Shown: positions 6,259 through 12,823 of the stretch, piece by piece
Numbering within the stretch: position 1 is the first letter of the stretch
Layout of the letters: each line of letters starts with the position of its first letter
NCBI GenBank assembly: GCA_038222915.1
Contig: JBBRHH010000115.1
Coordinates: 1-12,823, forward strand
DNA length: 12,823 nucleotides
Direction of reading: 5' to 3'
Origin: JBBRHH01 sp038222915
GTDB taxonomy: Bacteria > Planctomycetota > Phycisphaerae > Tepidisphaerales > Tepidisphaeraceae
Made by a program: the position numbers and the translations under genes
Notes under the pieces: model-generated
What the model was told of the DNA's origin: nothing
The model's database searches: none
The model's input: only the letters and a program-made list of their open reading frames with translations

Positions 6259-6954
6259 GTGCGCTTAAGACCCTTTTACGGAATCATCATCATGGCTCTC
6301 ACAAGCTTCTTCGGTGCTGCATGCAACCGCCCGGCCGACGGCGCGGACCACCTTCCGCTACCCGCAACAACGCTTCCTTCTGAAAAATCGCCCAAGGCTG
6401 GCGAGACACACACCGCCATCATCGCCGGCGGCTGCTTCTGGTGTGTCGAAGGCGTCTTCGAACAGCTCAACGGCGTCGTCTCCGCCACCAGCGGTTACGC
6501 CGGCGGATCGAAAGATACCGCCAATTACGATACCGTCTGCACCGGCACCTCGCATCACGCCGAGGCCGTCAAGATCGTTTACGATCCGTCGAAGATTTCC
6601 TACGGCCAGTTGCTCCAGGTGTTTTTCACCACCCACGACCCCACCACCAAGAATCGCCAGGGCCCGGATTCAGGCACGCAGTATCGCTCGGCCATTTTTC
6701 CCCTCGATGACGATCAGAAGAAAGTCGCCGAGGCGTACATCGCTCAGTTGAATGAGGCCAAGGCTTTCCCGAATCCGGTCGTGACCACCGTCGAGCCCCT
6801 CAAGGCCGAGGCGTTTTTCCCGGCTGAGGACTATCATCAGAACTACGTCGTCTGCCACCCCAACAATCCCTACGTCCGCCAACAGGCTCTGCCGAAGATC
6901 GAAAAAGTGCGGACCAAGTTCAAGGATGAAGTGAAGCCCGAGGAGAGCAAGTAA
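6259..6954 (+). CDS. msrA: Peptide-methionine (S)-S-oxide reductase, lipoprotein form
   Basis: MsrA reduces methionine-S-sulfoxide in oxidised proteins back to methionine. The catalytic motif GCFWCVEG (Cys59, second cysteine Cys62) is followed by the family signatures GYAGG (79-83), TGTSHHAEAV (95-104), GPDSGTQYRSAIF (135-147) and EDYHQNY (190-196); Cys199 may act in disulfide recycling. The domain spans about 52-215. The N-terminus RPFYGIIIMALTSFFGAAC is a lipoprotein signal peptide with the acylated cysteine at residue 22, so the enzyme should be anchored outside the cytoplasmic membrane, unlike the usual cytosolic MsrA. GTG 6259 is chosen because GGAG lies 6 nt upstream and it begins the signal peptide exactly; an upstream in-frame ATG at 6217 would bury the signal. 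The total is 231 residues. The esterase gene follows after 23 nt, so the two are probably an operon. The electron donor in the periplasm is not encoded here. Confidence 0.92.
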   Translation: MRLRPFYGIIIMALTSFFGAACNRPADGADHLPLPATTLPSEKSPKAGETHTAIIAGGCFWCVEGVFEQLNGVVSATSGYAGGSKDTANYDTVCTGTSHHAEAVKIVYDPSKISYGQLLQVFFTTHDPTTKNRQGPDSGTQYRSAIFPLDDDQKKVAEAYIAQLNEAKAFPNPVVTTVEPLKAEAFFPAEDYHQNYVVCHPNNPYVRQQALPKIEKVRTKFKDEVKPEESK

Positions 6955-6977
6955 CTCCCGCACAACCGCGGAGGATC

Positions 6978-7889
6978 ATGCATCCCCGGATCGAAGTTTC
7001 GAATCACGCGGCGACCGCCCACTTTCAGGGCGGCCGCCGTTTTGCATTTCTTGCATGCCTCTTCCTCTTCATATGTGCCCCGGCACGCGCTGACGAGAAG
7101 CCCACCACCATTTCTGATGCAAAGCCCGATGCAAACGGCTTCCTCGTTCATGAGATCACCTCGCCCTATCAATCCGGCAAAACGCGCATCCGCGTTCTCC
7201 TGCCCGAGCCGATCGACAAGGCGAAAAAATATCCGGTCGTCTACATCCTGCCTGTCGAGAAGCTGGACGAAAACCTGTTCGGCGACGGATTGCTGCAAGT
7301 CTCCAAGGCACACCTGCAAGATCGCCACCAGGCCATTTTCGTCGCTCCCACGTTTTCGCACACGCCCTGGTTTGCCGACCATCCGGTAAACCCCGAAATC
7401 CGCCAGGAGTCCTACCTCCTAAAAGTGGTGCTGCCGTTCATAGAGAAAACATACCCGGCCACGCCCGAGCCCAGCGCCCGCCTCCTGCTTGGGTTCAGCA
7501 AGTCCGGCTGGGGCGCGTTTTCCCTCCTGCTTCGCCATGGCGATGTCTTCGGCAAGGCGGCCGCCTGGGACGCGCCGCTGATGATGCAAAAGCCCAATCG
7601 CTGGGGCAGCGGCGAGATCTTCGCAACCCAGGAGAATTTTGAGAGCTACAGAATAGAAAAACTTCTCGAGAAAAACGCCGCCGATTTCCAGCAAGGCAAC
7701 CGGCTGATCCTCCTCGGCTTCGACCTATACCGCAGGGACTGTCAGGCCGCCGACGCCGTGATGGAAAATCTAAAGGTGTCGCACATCTTCCACGACGGCC
7801 CACCGCACAAGCACGAATGGGCACGCGCCTGGATGGCCGAAGCGATGGACTTGTTGCTGCCGGTGGCCGCGGGGAGCGAGAAGCAGTGA
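6978..7889 (+). CDS. Secreted alpha/beta-hydrolase (putative esterase)
   Basis: The 303-residue protein begins with a basic N-region (Arg20, Arg21), a hydrophobic core and an ARA cleavage site, so the mature protein starts near residue 39. The body has an alpha/beta-hydrolase fold of the esterase-D type: strand KKYPVVYILP (about 83-92), strand AIFVAPTFS (119-127), nucleophile elbow LLGFSKSGWGA (170-180, Ser174 as nucleophile in GxSxxG), and a late histidine in PPHKHEWARAW (His277 or His279). The acid is likely Asp249 or Asp254. Family members cleave esters of varied alcohols; the substrate is unknown. GCGGAGGATC directly before ATG 6978 is the best ribosome binding site in the window. The gene lies 23 nt after msrA, and its TGA overlaps the GTG of the next frame, so all three were probably one operon of envelope proteins. 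Confidence 0.85.
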   Translation: MHPRIEVSNHAATAHFQGGRRFAFLACLFLFICAPARADEKPTTISDAKPDANGFLVHEITSPYQSGKTRIRVLLPEPIDKAKKYPVVYILPVEKLDENLFGDGLLQVSKAHLQDRHQAIFVAPTFSHTPWFADHPVNPEIRQESYLLKVVLPFIEKTYPATPEPSARLLLGFSKSGWGAFSLLLRHGDVFGKAAAWDAPLMMQKPNRWGSGEIFATQENFESYRIEKLLEKNAADFQQGNRLILLGFDLYRRDCQAADAVMENLKVSHIFHDGPPHKHEWARAWMAEAMDLLLPVAAGSEKQ

Positions 7890-8362
7890 GTATTGATGGG
7901 ACGAAAATCGCGAAGCATTCCCTGCTGCCATGTATCTTGGCAACGATATTTGCCGTGGCGGGAATTTGGCTCTGGCCACAGCGGACGCAAACGATTGCGA
8001 TTACGTTTCCCGCGGGTTTCATCGGGCTTGCAACGGTGGAATTTAACTGCCCCGATGGCGTTGATCTTCGCAAATCGTGGTGGGAGCAACCGGTCTTGGA
8101 CATTCCACCATCAGGGAAACTCAGGATCCGCCAAGCCAACCCGGAGTTTCATTGGCACTCGATAGCGGCTGCATACAAGGATGGCGCTCCAATACCTGTC
8201 AACTAACAAAACGGAAGCTACGAGCATTCGGAAGACGTGCGGTATGTTTGGCCGCTGCAACTGGAAGGTAGTGGCAGTGGATATCTGGTGGGGGCAATCG
8301 CTGACTTCAAGGAATATCTTCTACTCGAGCAACAGGCGATCAACCCTAGAGTCGGCGATTGA
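7886..8362 (+). pseudogene. One-helix membrane protein gene interrupted by in-frame TAA
   Basis: Translation from GTG 7886 (overlapping the esterase TGA as GTGA, with GGGGAG about 10 nt upstream) gives a short cytoplasmic tail, one membrane helix (about residues 10-28, LLPCILATIFAVAGIWLW), then an extracytoplasmic domain beginning FPAGFIGLATVEF and continuing to a TAA at 8204-8206, 106 residues in. The same frame continues after the TAA for 51 codons of well-ordered sequence (QNGSYEHSEDVRYVWPLQLE, then GYLVGAIADFKEYLLLEQQ) to a TGA at 8360-8362. The uninterrupted product would be about 158 residues. A single base change, for example TAC/TAT to TAA, explains the break. The P-x-G-F-x-G-x-x-x-V-x-F opening resembles small beta-rich domains of unknown function (DUF6843-like). 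The truncated 106-residue product could still be made. Sequencing error or stop-codon readthrough are alternatives. Confidence 0.65.
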
Positions 8363-8396
8363 TGTCCATCTCCAGAATGGCCGTCATGCCATGACG

Positions 8397-8428
8397 AAAA
8401 ACGGCGGCAACCATAAGGTCGCCGCCGT
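8397..8428 (-). terminator. Intrinsic terminator of the LEPR-XLL/VCBS gene
   Basis: ACGGCGGC (8401-8408) pairs perfectly with GCCGCCGT (8421-8428); ACC/GGT inside extends the stem by three pairs after one mismatch, closing on an ATAA loop. Read on the minus strand, the stem is followed directly by a run of T (CCGTTTTTCG). It lies 33 nt past the stop codon of the minus-strand gene. The plus-strand side has no T-run, so it should mainly stop leftward transcription and shield the upstream cluster. Confidence 0.75.
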
Positions 8429-8461
8429 CAATGAATTTACGGTTTGATCTTGCCGCCGCCC

Positions 8462-10378
8462 CTACGACACAACCGCCTTGCTGACAAACGTCGTCGAAGC
8501 ACCACCGTTGTCAGTCACCTTCACGTTAAGGTTGTACGTCCCGGCCTTGGGGCGCTTGAGCGTTGCGATCACATCCCACCGTGCAGCGCCGTTGTTATAG
8601 ACAAACGACGCCACGCTGCTCGCGCCATCGGCAAACGTAACCGTGCCCTTGTAAATCGCGGCGTTGCGATTGGCGGCGTTGCCGTCCGTAAACGAACCCA
8701 CGACGCCGTTAAACGTCACCGTGTGCGAGAAGCTAATCGTCCGCGCAATCCCAGTCAGCGGAGCATCGGCCACCGTCACTACACCACTCGTGTGCGCGGC
8801 CGCTCCACTCGAAGGAGTGACCGTGATCAAAGTGATCTTCTTCCCGTCGGTGCCGTACGTGTGCGTGCCCTGCACAAAATAACTGCCCGGGCTGCCATCC
8901 TGCAGCACCGTCCCGGCCGTCGTCGACCCGTCGCTCCAGTTGATCGACGCAGTGAACTGCGAAGCATTGCTGGACGTCGACGATTTGAAATCGGCAACAA
9001 TGCCCGTGAACGACTTGCCTTCGGTCGCAAGCAGCGTGCGGCCGCTGATCTGCGTGATGGCCGCGCCAACTGTAATGTCGATATTGGCTTTGCTACTAAA
9101 CTTTTGGCCGTTGTCTACTACGAACTTGAAGTTGTCCGGACCCGAATAGCCGGCGTCGGGCGTGTACGTAAGATTTGGAGCGGTGCCGCTCAAGAGTCCG
9201 TGGGACGGACTTTGCGTGACGGTGTAAGTGAGCGGCTGCGGCGGATTGTTCGGATCCGAGCCAGTCAGCGTGATGCCCTTGGACGTGTTCAGCGGCGTCG
9301 AAACCGATTGCGAGTTGGCCGTGGGTGCGGCGAAGACGTCATTAAGGAATACGACAGCTTTGCCGTTGGTGTAGCCGACGACGAGGTCGATCAGGCCGTC
9401 GCCATTGATGTCGCCGCTGGCAACCGTTTGGATCTTGTTGGTGCCCGTCGAGATGGCCAGGGCGGTGGGATCGAAGGTAACGGTTGTCGCCGCATCGACC
9501 GTCGTATTCGTGTACAGACTCAGGCCCGCGGCGCCCGGCGTAAAGCCAAGCAGTTCCGCCTTCTGATCGGCATTGAAATCAGCGAGAAAGAGATCCGGAA
9601 TAATCTTCGCAAGTCCAACGTCGATCGGCGGGTTGGTGAAATTGCTGCCCAGCGACGCCGCGGGATTGCCATCTGTGTAGCCGATCGCCACATCGCTGTT
9701 ACCGTCGTTGTTCAGGTCGGCGGCCGACGTGGATTCAACCAGGCTGGAATTATCGAGCGTTGAGCTTGGAGTAGAACTGAAACTCGGCGTCGTCATTCCG
9801 TTCGCCGTGTTGTTTTGAACCAGACTGACGCTTGTTCCTCCCTTGTTGAACAGGAGCAAGTCTGCTTTGCCATCATCGTTCAGCACTTCCGCGACGTTGC
9901 TGTCCTGGGGCGGAGTGAAGGTGAGCGGGACATCAACCGGAGTAGAAAGGTCCGTCCCGTAACAGATGGCAAAATTGAAATTCGTATACTGGATGATGAT
10001 ATCGTTCTTGCCGTCGGCGTTGGTGTCCGCGACGAACACCGCCTTGACCTTGTGTAGTCCCGTGCCGATCGTCACCACCGAGTTGGAAAACGTGGGTGTG
10101 CCCGAGCCGGTGGCTGTGGTGTTGGTGTAGAACGTCAAGTCGGCGCTGCCCGGCGTAAACTGAACAACTTCCGCTTTGCCGTCCCCGTCCAGGTCACCCA
10201 CTGCGATGTTCGGTGTGTTATTGGCGAGGCCCAGGCTCGTCACCGGACCAAATCCCACAGCGCTCAACAGGCGGCGGCCTTCGAGCGATTCGATGCATCG
10301 ACTTAACACCGCACGACGCCGCGCAAGGCGTTTATTTTCAGACGAGCCAAACCATAAGGCAACACGTTGACGAAGCAT
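8462..10378 (-). CDS. Large planctomycete surface protein: LEPR-XLL, VCBS/FG-GAP, Ig-like
   Basis: This 638-residue protein is probably exported and surface-associated. Residues 1-40 are strongly basic and end in SLEGRRLLSA, a variant of the LEPR-XLL N-terminal signature of planctomycete cell-surface proteins; there is no classical hydrophobic signal peptide. Six calcium-binding loops follow (DLDGDGKAE at 62, DTNADGKND at 118, NDDGKAD at 167, DLNNDGNSD at 221, DFNADQKAE at 267, DINGDGLID at 323), as in FG-GAP/VCBS beta-propellers. A cadherin-like domain follows (about 352-438, with PLTYTVTQSPSHGLL and YTPDAGYSGPDNFKFVV), then an Ig/PKD-like domain (about 440-540, WSDGSTTAGTV, GTHTY) and a last beta-sandwich (545-638). 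Adhesion or matrix roles are typical of such architectures, but the ligand is unknown. Start 10378 is chosen for GGGAG 8 nt upstream; the in-frame ATG at 10447 lacks one. It is divergent from the TPR gene and ends at a strong terminator. Confidence 0.88.
   Translation of the reverse strand: MLRQRVALWFGSSENKRLARRRAVLSRCIESLEGRRLLSAVGFGPVTSLGLANNTPNIAVGDLDGDGKAEVVQFTPGSADLTFYTNTTATGSGTPTFSNSVVTIGTGLHKVKAVFVADTNADGKNDIIIQYTNFNFAICYGTDLSTPVDVPLTFTPPQDSNVAEVLNDDGKADLLLFNKGGTSVSLVQNNTANGMTTPSFSSTPSSTLDNSSLVESTSAADLNNDGNSDVAIGYTDGNPAASLGSNFTNPPIDVGLAKIIPDLFLADFNADQKAELLGFTPGAAGLSLYTNTTVDAATTVTFDPTALAISTGTNKIQTVASGDINGDGLIDLVVGYTNGKAVVFLNDVFAAPTANSQSVSTPLNTSKGITLTGSDPNNPPQPLTYTVTQSPSHGLLSGTAPNLTYTPDAGYSGPDNFKFVVDNGQKFSSKANIDITVGAAITQISGRTLLATEGKSFTGIVADFKSSTSSNASQFTASINWSDGSTTAGTVLQDGSPGSYFVQGTHTYGTDGKKITLITVTPSSGAAAHTSGVVTVADAPLTGIARTISFSHTVTFNGVVGSFTDGNAANRNAAIYKGTVTFADGASSVASFVYNNGAARWDVIATLKRPKAGTYNLNVKVTDNGGASTTFVSKAVVS
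9323..10210 (-). repeat. Three tandem ~102-residue double-blade repeats in the VCBS gene
   Basis: The six calcium-loop blades of the surface protein fall into two alternating types. Blades 1, 3 and 5 are followed by forms of FTPGxAxLxxYTNTT; blades 2, 4 and 6 are followed by forms of VVGYTNGKAVVF. Like blades are spaced 100-105 residues apart, so the propeller is built from three copies of a two-blade unit (approximate protein residues 57-158, 161-261, 262-352). Units 1 and 3 are the most alike; unit 2 has diverged and its first loop is shorter. Confidence 0.6.
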
Positions 10379-10551
10379 ATTTTTCTCCCAATACTGTGAC
10401 TTGCAGATGCCCGAAGTGACATCCAAACAGGCTGGAGCATAATTCACGTCCGCATTTATGGCTATCAGACAATCCAGAATAATACGTTGTCGACACTATC
10501 GCAAAATCTTGAACTGTCGTCGCCGTACGCGCGAACTGTATAGTGGCGTTC
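10379..10551. promoter_or_regulatory. Divergent promoter region between the VCBS and TPR genes
   Basis: This 173-nt region holds the start signals of both genes. On the plus strand CTGTATAGT (10536-10544) sits just before the TPR start. On the minus strand a GGGAG ribosome binding site precedes the VCBS start, and a TATTAT (near 10488) is a possible -10 box for it. No convincing operator palindrome or riboswitch-like fold was seen. The region is more AT-rich than the flanking genes. Confidence 0.4.
10539..10544 (+). promoter_or_regulatory. TATAGT -10 box placed for a leaderless transcript
   Basis: CTGTATAGT ends 7 nt before the A of the ATG at 10552, and no Shine-Dalgarno precedes that ATG. 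A TTGAAC at 10509-10514 is too far away (24 nt) to be a standard -35 box. The arrangement matches the one in front of the aldo/keto reductase gene. Confidence 0.4.
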
Positions 10552-11700
10552 ATGGAGCGAACGGGTCAAGCCGAGTCGAGGCGCGAACAGGCAGTGGCGC
10601 GCTCAATGGTCGGGGTAAAACTGTTGATGGCAGGCAACACCGCAGCGGCGATCGCCGAGTTCGACCAAGCTATCGCCCTCGATCCCGGTTATGCAGAAGC
10701 CTACAGCAACCGCGGCGCGGCACGCCACCGCCTGAACCAGATCCCGGCCGCCATCGACGACTTTTCCAAAGCGATTGAACTCAATCCCGAATACCCCGAA
10801 GCCTTCAACAATCGAGGCGTGGCGTGCCAAGCCATAGGCGATGATGCTGCCGCGACCATCGATTTTGACCACGCGATTCGCCTCCGTCCCGATTACGCCG
10901 AGGCATACGCCAATCGGGGAAAAGTCCGCCACGCCGCCAATGATTTCGCCGGAGCAATCGCGGATTTCGACCTTGCGCTCCCTGGCCTGCCACCCCAGGC
11001 CGCGACCACCGTCCATCACAATCGCGGCACGGCCCGCACGATGCTCGGCGACTTCACCGGTGCACTCACAGACTACGACGCTGCACTGAAAATCGATCCG
11101 CGCCGCTCCGCCACCTACGAAGCGCGCGGCGCGGCCCATCACAAGTCAAACGATTTTAAATCCGCCCTCGCCGACTTCGACCGCGCCATGCAGTTGGCCT
11201 CGCCGGCATCGCGCGCATCAATCCATCACCAGCGCGGCGGCGCCCGGATCGGCCTCCGCCAATTCCCCGAAGCCATCGCCGATTTCAACGCCGCCCTGCA
11301 GATCGATCCGAAAATGTACGGCGCCTACCTGTCCCGGGGAAACGCCCGCCATCATCTCCGCGATCCGCACGCCATGGAGGATTTCCACAGCGCATTTGCA
11401 CTGGATGCGGCCCTGGCCCCACGGGAATTGATCCGCCTGCTCCGAGAGAATCTGGACCGCGATCCGACCGAAGTCCTCGCCGACTGCCGAAAGCATCTGC
11501 GCCTCGACCCAAACGACATCTGCGCGCTCGGACGACGTGGGCTGAGTCTCTTGCTCCTGGGAAAGAAAGACGAAGCGGTCAGGGATTTCGCAGCTTTCCG
11601 GAAATTAGATTCAAATTCCAGTGAGATCCTGCGCCTTTCAATTGACGCGGCACAGCGTGATCCGTCACCCGCTACAACTGGCAAAAACGGACCCATTTAG
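10552..11700 (+). CDS. Tetratricopeptide-repeat protein
   Basis: The 382-residue protein is made almost wholly of TPR units, 34-residue helix pairs that form a superhelical groove for binding other proteins. About nine units can be followed, from residue 14 to 353, with the usual YxxRGxA and ALxDFxxALxLDP pattern (for example AYSNRGAARHRLNQ, AIDDFSKAIELNPEY, TYEARGAAHHKSNDF, AIADFNAALQIDP). The units at about 290-320 are degenerate. There is no signal peptide or enzymatic domain, so it should be a cytosolic scaffold; the partner is unknown. ATG 10552 is preferred over the GTG at 10543, which overlaps the likely -10 box. The sensor kinase gene follows on the same strand after 147 nt, so a shared role is possible, but the gap is large enough for a separate promoter. 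Confidence 0.88.
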   Translation: MERTGQAESRREQAVARSMVGVKLLMAGNTAAAIAEFDQAIALDPGYAEAYSNRGAARHRLNQIPAAIDDFSKAIELNPEYPEAFNNRGVACQAIGDDAAATIDFDHAIRLRPDYAEAYANRGKVRHAANDFAGAIADFDLALPGLPPQAATTVHHNRGTARTMLGDFTGALTDYDAALKIDPRRSATYEARGAAHHKSNDFKSALADFDRAMQLASPASRASIHHQRGGARIGLRQFPEAIADFNAALQIDPKMYGAYLSRGNARHHLRDPHAMEDFHSAFALDAALAPRELIRLLRENLDRDPTEVLADCRKHLRLDPNDICALGRRGLSLLLLGKKDEAVRDFAAFRKLDSNSSEILRLSIDAAQRDPSPATTGKNGPI

Positions 11701-11727
11701 TTCAGGGACGCGGGCGAATTTCCGATT

Positions 11728-11743
11728 CTCTTTATATATAGAG
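11728..11743. promoter_or_regulatory. AT-rich imperfect palindrome upstream of the kinase gene
   Basis: CTCTTTATATATAGAG pairs in seven of eight positions around its centre and contains overlapping TATATA sequences, an AT island in GC-rich DNA. It could be the -10 region or an operator for the kinase transcript. It lies about 105 nt before the kinase start. No -35 consensus is visible 17 nt upstream. Confidence 0.25.
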
Positions 11744-11847
11744 CGTTAGACTCCGCGCAATGCAGTTTCTGACGTAGTAAAGGGAGTAGGTCTTGTGAGC
11801 AGCACCGGTTTTGCAGTTACTTCCTGGTCCGATAGCCAAGAATCCGC

Positions 11848-12823
11848 ATGGATTTTCCAACTGACAACATCGCGGAAGGCGATGCCATAGCGCTGCTGGA
11901 GCAGATCGCCAGCGCGGCGGGCCTGTCAATTCCGAAAAAGCGCCCCATTGTCGACGAAACCAACGACGACGCCGGCGGAGGCGCTCCTCGCCGCAAATCC
12001 TGGCAGCCCGATCTGCGCTATCGCTCGCTCGTCGAAAAATTGCCGGTCGTGACTTTCATGGCCAGCCTGAACGACACGCTTCAGGAACTCTACGTCAGCC
12101 CGCAGATCGAAACGCTGCTCGGCTTCACGCAGGACGAGTGGCTTGAAAATCCCATCCTGTGGTTTCAGCAACTCCACCCCGATGACCGCGAAGTGTGGGT
12201 AACGGAGTTCGCGCGCACCTGTTCAACCGGCGCAAATTTCCGCGCCGAGTATCGCCTCTTCGCCCGCGATGGCCGCATCGTCTGGGTCCAGGGCGAATGC
12301 CAGTTGATCCGCGACGACGACGGCCAGCCCGTCTTCCTTCAGGGAATTGCTTTCGACATCACGCACCTGAAACGCGCCGCGGAAGTCGAAAATGAAAAAC
12401 GCACCGCCCTGGCGGCTAACAGCGCCAAGAGCGAATTCCTCGCCCACATGAGCCACGAAATCCGCACACCGCTTAACGGCATCGTGGGCATGATCGACTT
12501 GCTCCGTTCGACCGAGATGAATCCAACACAGCAGCGCTACGCACAACTCGCCCGCGAGTCGGCCGATGCGCTGATGACTGTGATCAACGACGTCCTCGAC
12601 TTCTCCAAGATCGAGGCGGGGAAAGTCGAGATCGAGGAAGTCGAGTTCGATCTTTGCAAGATCGCCGAAGACCTCTCCGAACTCCTGACGCCCGTCGCCG
12701 CCAAGAAAAATCTCGCCCTGGCTTCGATCGTGAGATCGGATGTGCCGCCAAAGATGATCGGCGATCCCAATCGCATCCGACAGGTGCTGACCAATCTTGT
12801 CAGCAACGCATTGAAATTCACCA
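11848..12823 (+). CDS. PAS-domain sensor histidine kinase, 3' end outside window
   Basis: The 325 residues in the window form a sensory kinase without visible membrane segments, so probably cytosolic. An N-terminal linker (1-55) leads to a PAS domain of the PAS_3 type (about 58-178: YRSLVEKLPVVTFMA, LHPDDREVW, FRAEYRLFARDGRIVWVQGE, LQGIAFDITHLKRA). A HisKA dimerisation domain follows (about 193-260) with the phospho-acceptor His203 in FLAHMSHEIRTPLNGIVGM and the SKIEAGK helix end. The ATPase domain has begun, with the N-box DPNRIRQVLTNLVSNALKFT at the very edge. The G boxes, and any receiver or Hpt domain, lie beyond the window; the SHEIRTPLNGI style is common in hybrid kinases. ATG 11848 is the first start after an in-frame stop at 11833-11835; it has only a weak AAGAA upstream. 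The signal sensed is unknown. Confidence 0.92.
   Translation, partial: MDFPTDNIAEGDAIALLEQIASAAGLSIPKKRPIVDETNDDAGGGAPRRKSWQPDLRYRSLVEKLPVVTFMASLNDTLQELYVSPQIETLLGFTQDEWLENPILWFQQLHPDDREVWVTEFARTCSTGANFRAEYRLFARDGRIVWVQGECQLIRDDDGQPVFLQGIAFDITHLKRAAEVENEKRTALAANSAKSEFLAHMSHEIRTPLNGIVGMIDLLRSTEMNPTQQRYAQLARESADALMTVINDVLDFSKIEAGKVEIEEVEFDLCKIAEDLSELLTPVAAKKNLALASIVRSDVPPKMIGDPNRIRQVLTNLVSNALKFT

Noticed and set aside
8444..9763. A 439-codon plus-strand frame
   Set aside because: It is antisense to the VCBS gene and Arg/Val-rich without domains; the minus strand shows clear calcium loops and Ig-like domains.
1..12823. Mobile elements, CRISPR arrays, tRNA or rRNA genes, defence systems
   Set aside because: No transposase, integrase, spaced direct-repeat array, tRNA-like cloverleaf or recognisable defence gene was seen on either strand; the CPBP protein alone is not evidence for an immunity locus.
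10552..12823. TPR protein plus PAS kinase as a new signalling system
   Set aside because: Both are common families, the gap is 147 nt, and the kinase is cut by the window edge, so no specific partnership can be supported.

Overview
The window reads as a chromosomal stretch of a GC-rich bacterium, most likely a planctomycete (Phycisphaerae-like). The main evidence is a large surface protein with an N-terminal SLEGRRLLSA motif, a variant of the planctomycete LEPR-XLL signature, followed by six FG-GAP/VCBS-type calcium loops and Ig/cadherin-like domains. An EpsC-type serine acetyltransferase, a phosphoglucosamine-mutase-like enzyme with a GEGNGG sugar loop, and mostly monocistronic gene order fit this. 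No rRNA, tRNA, CRISPR array, insertion sequence, integrase or phage gene was seen.

Layout, left to right. The window opens with the C-terminus of an unrecognised protein (1-394). Next is a dps-type ferritin gene that looks broken (497-923): ribosome binding site and start codon are intact, but the first helix is missing and the remaining body is in another frame. A small orphan protein (1009-1272) and a small lipoprotein (1282-1608, minus) converge. cysE (1870-2826, minus) and a glmM-like gene (3073-4446, plus) are divergent. Downstream lie a CPBP-family membrane protease (4468-5148) and an aldo/keto reductase (5197-6129) that probably has its own, possibly leaderless, promoter. A compact plus-strand cluster then encodes three envelope proteins: a lipoprotein MsrA (6259-6954), a secreted alpha/beta-hydrolase esterase (6978-7889) and a one-helix membrane protein interrupted by an in-frame TAA (7886-8362). 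The LEPR-XLL/VCBS gene (8462-10378, minus) ends at a strong intrinsic terminator. It is divergent from a TPR-repeat protein (10552-11700), which is followed by a PAS-containing sensor histidine kinase cut by the window end (11848 onward).

Functional picture. This is mainly housekeeping (cysteine and amino-sugar metabolism), oxidative-stress and repair functions (Dps remnant, MsrA), and cell-surface or sensory genes. I see no coherent new multi-gene system. The most useful observations are the two apparently disrupted genes, a threefold 102-residue double-blade repeat inside the VCBS protein, two genes whose start codon sits 7-8 nt after a CTGTATAxT -10 box with no Shine-Dalgarno, and a CysE C-terminal isoleucine suited to docking with CysK. 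Regulatory calls rest on short motifs and are tentative.
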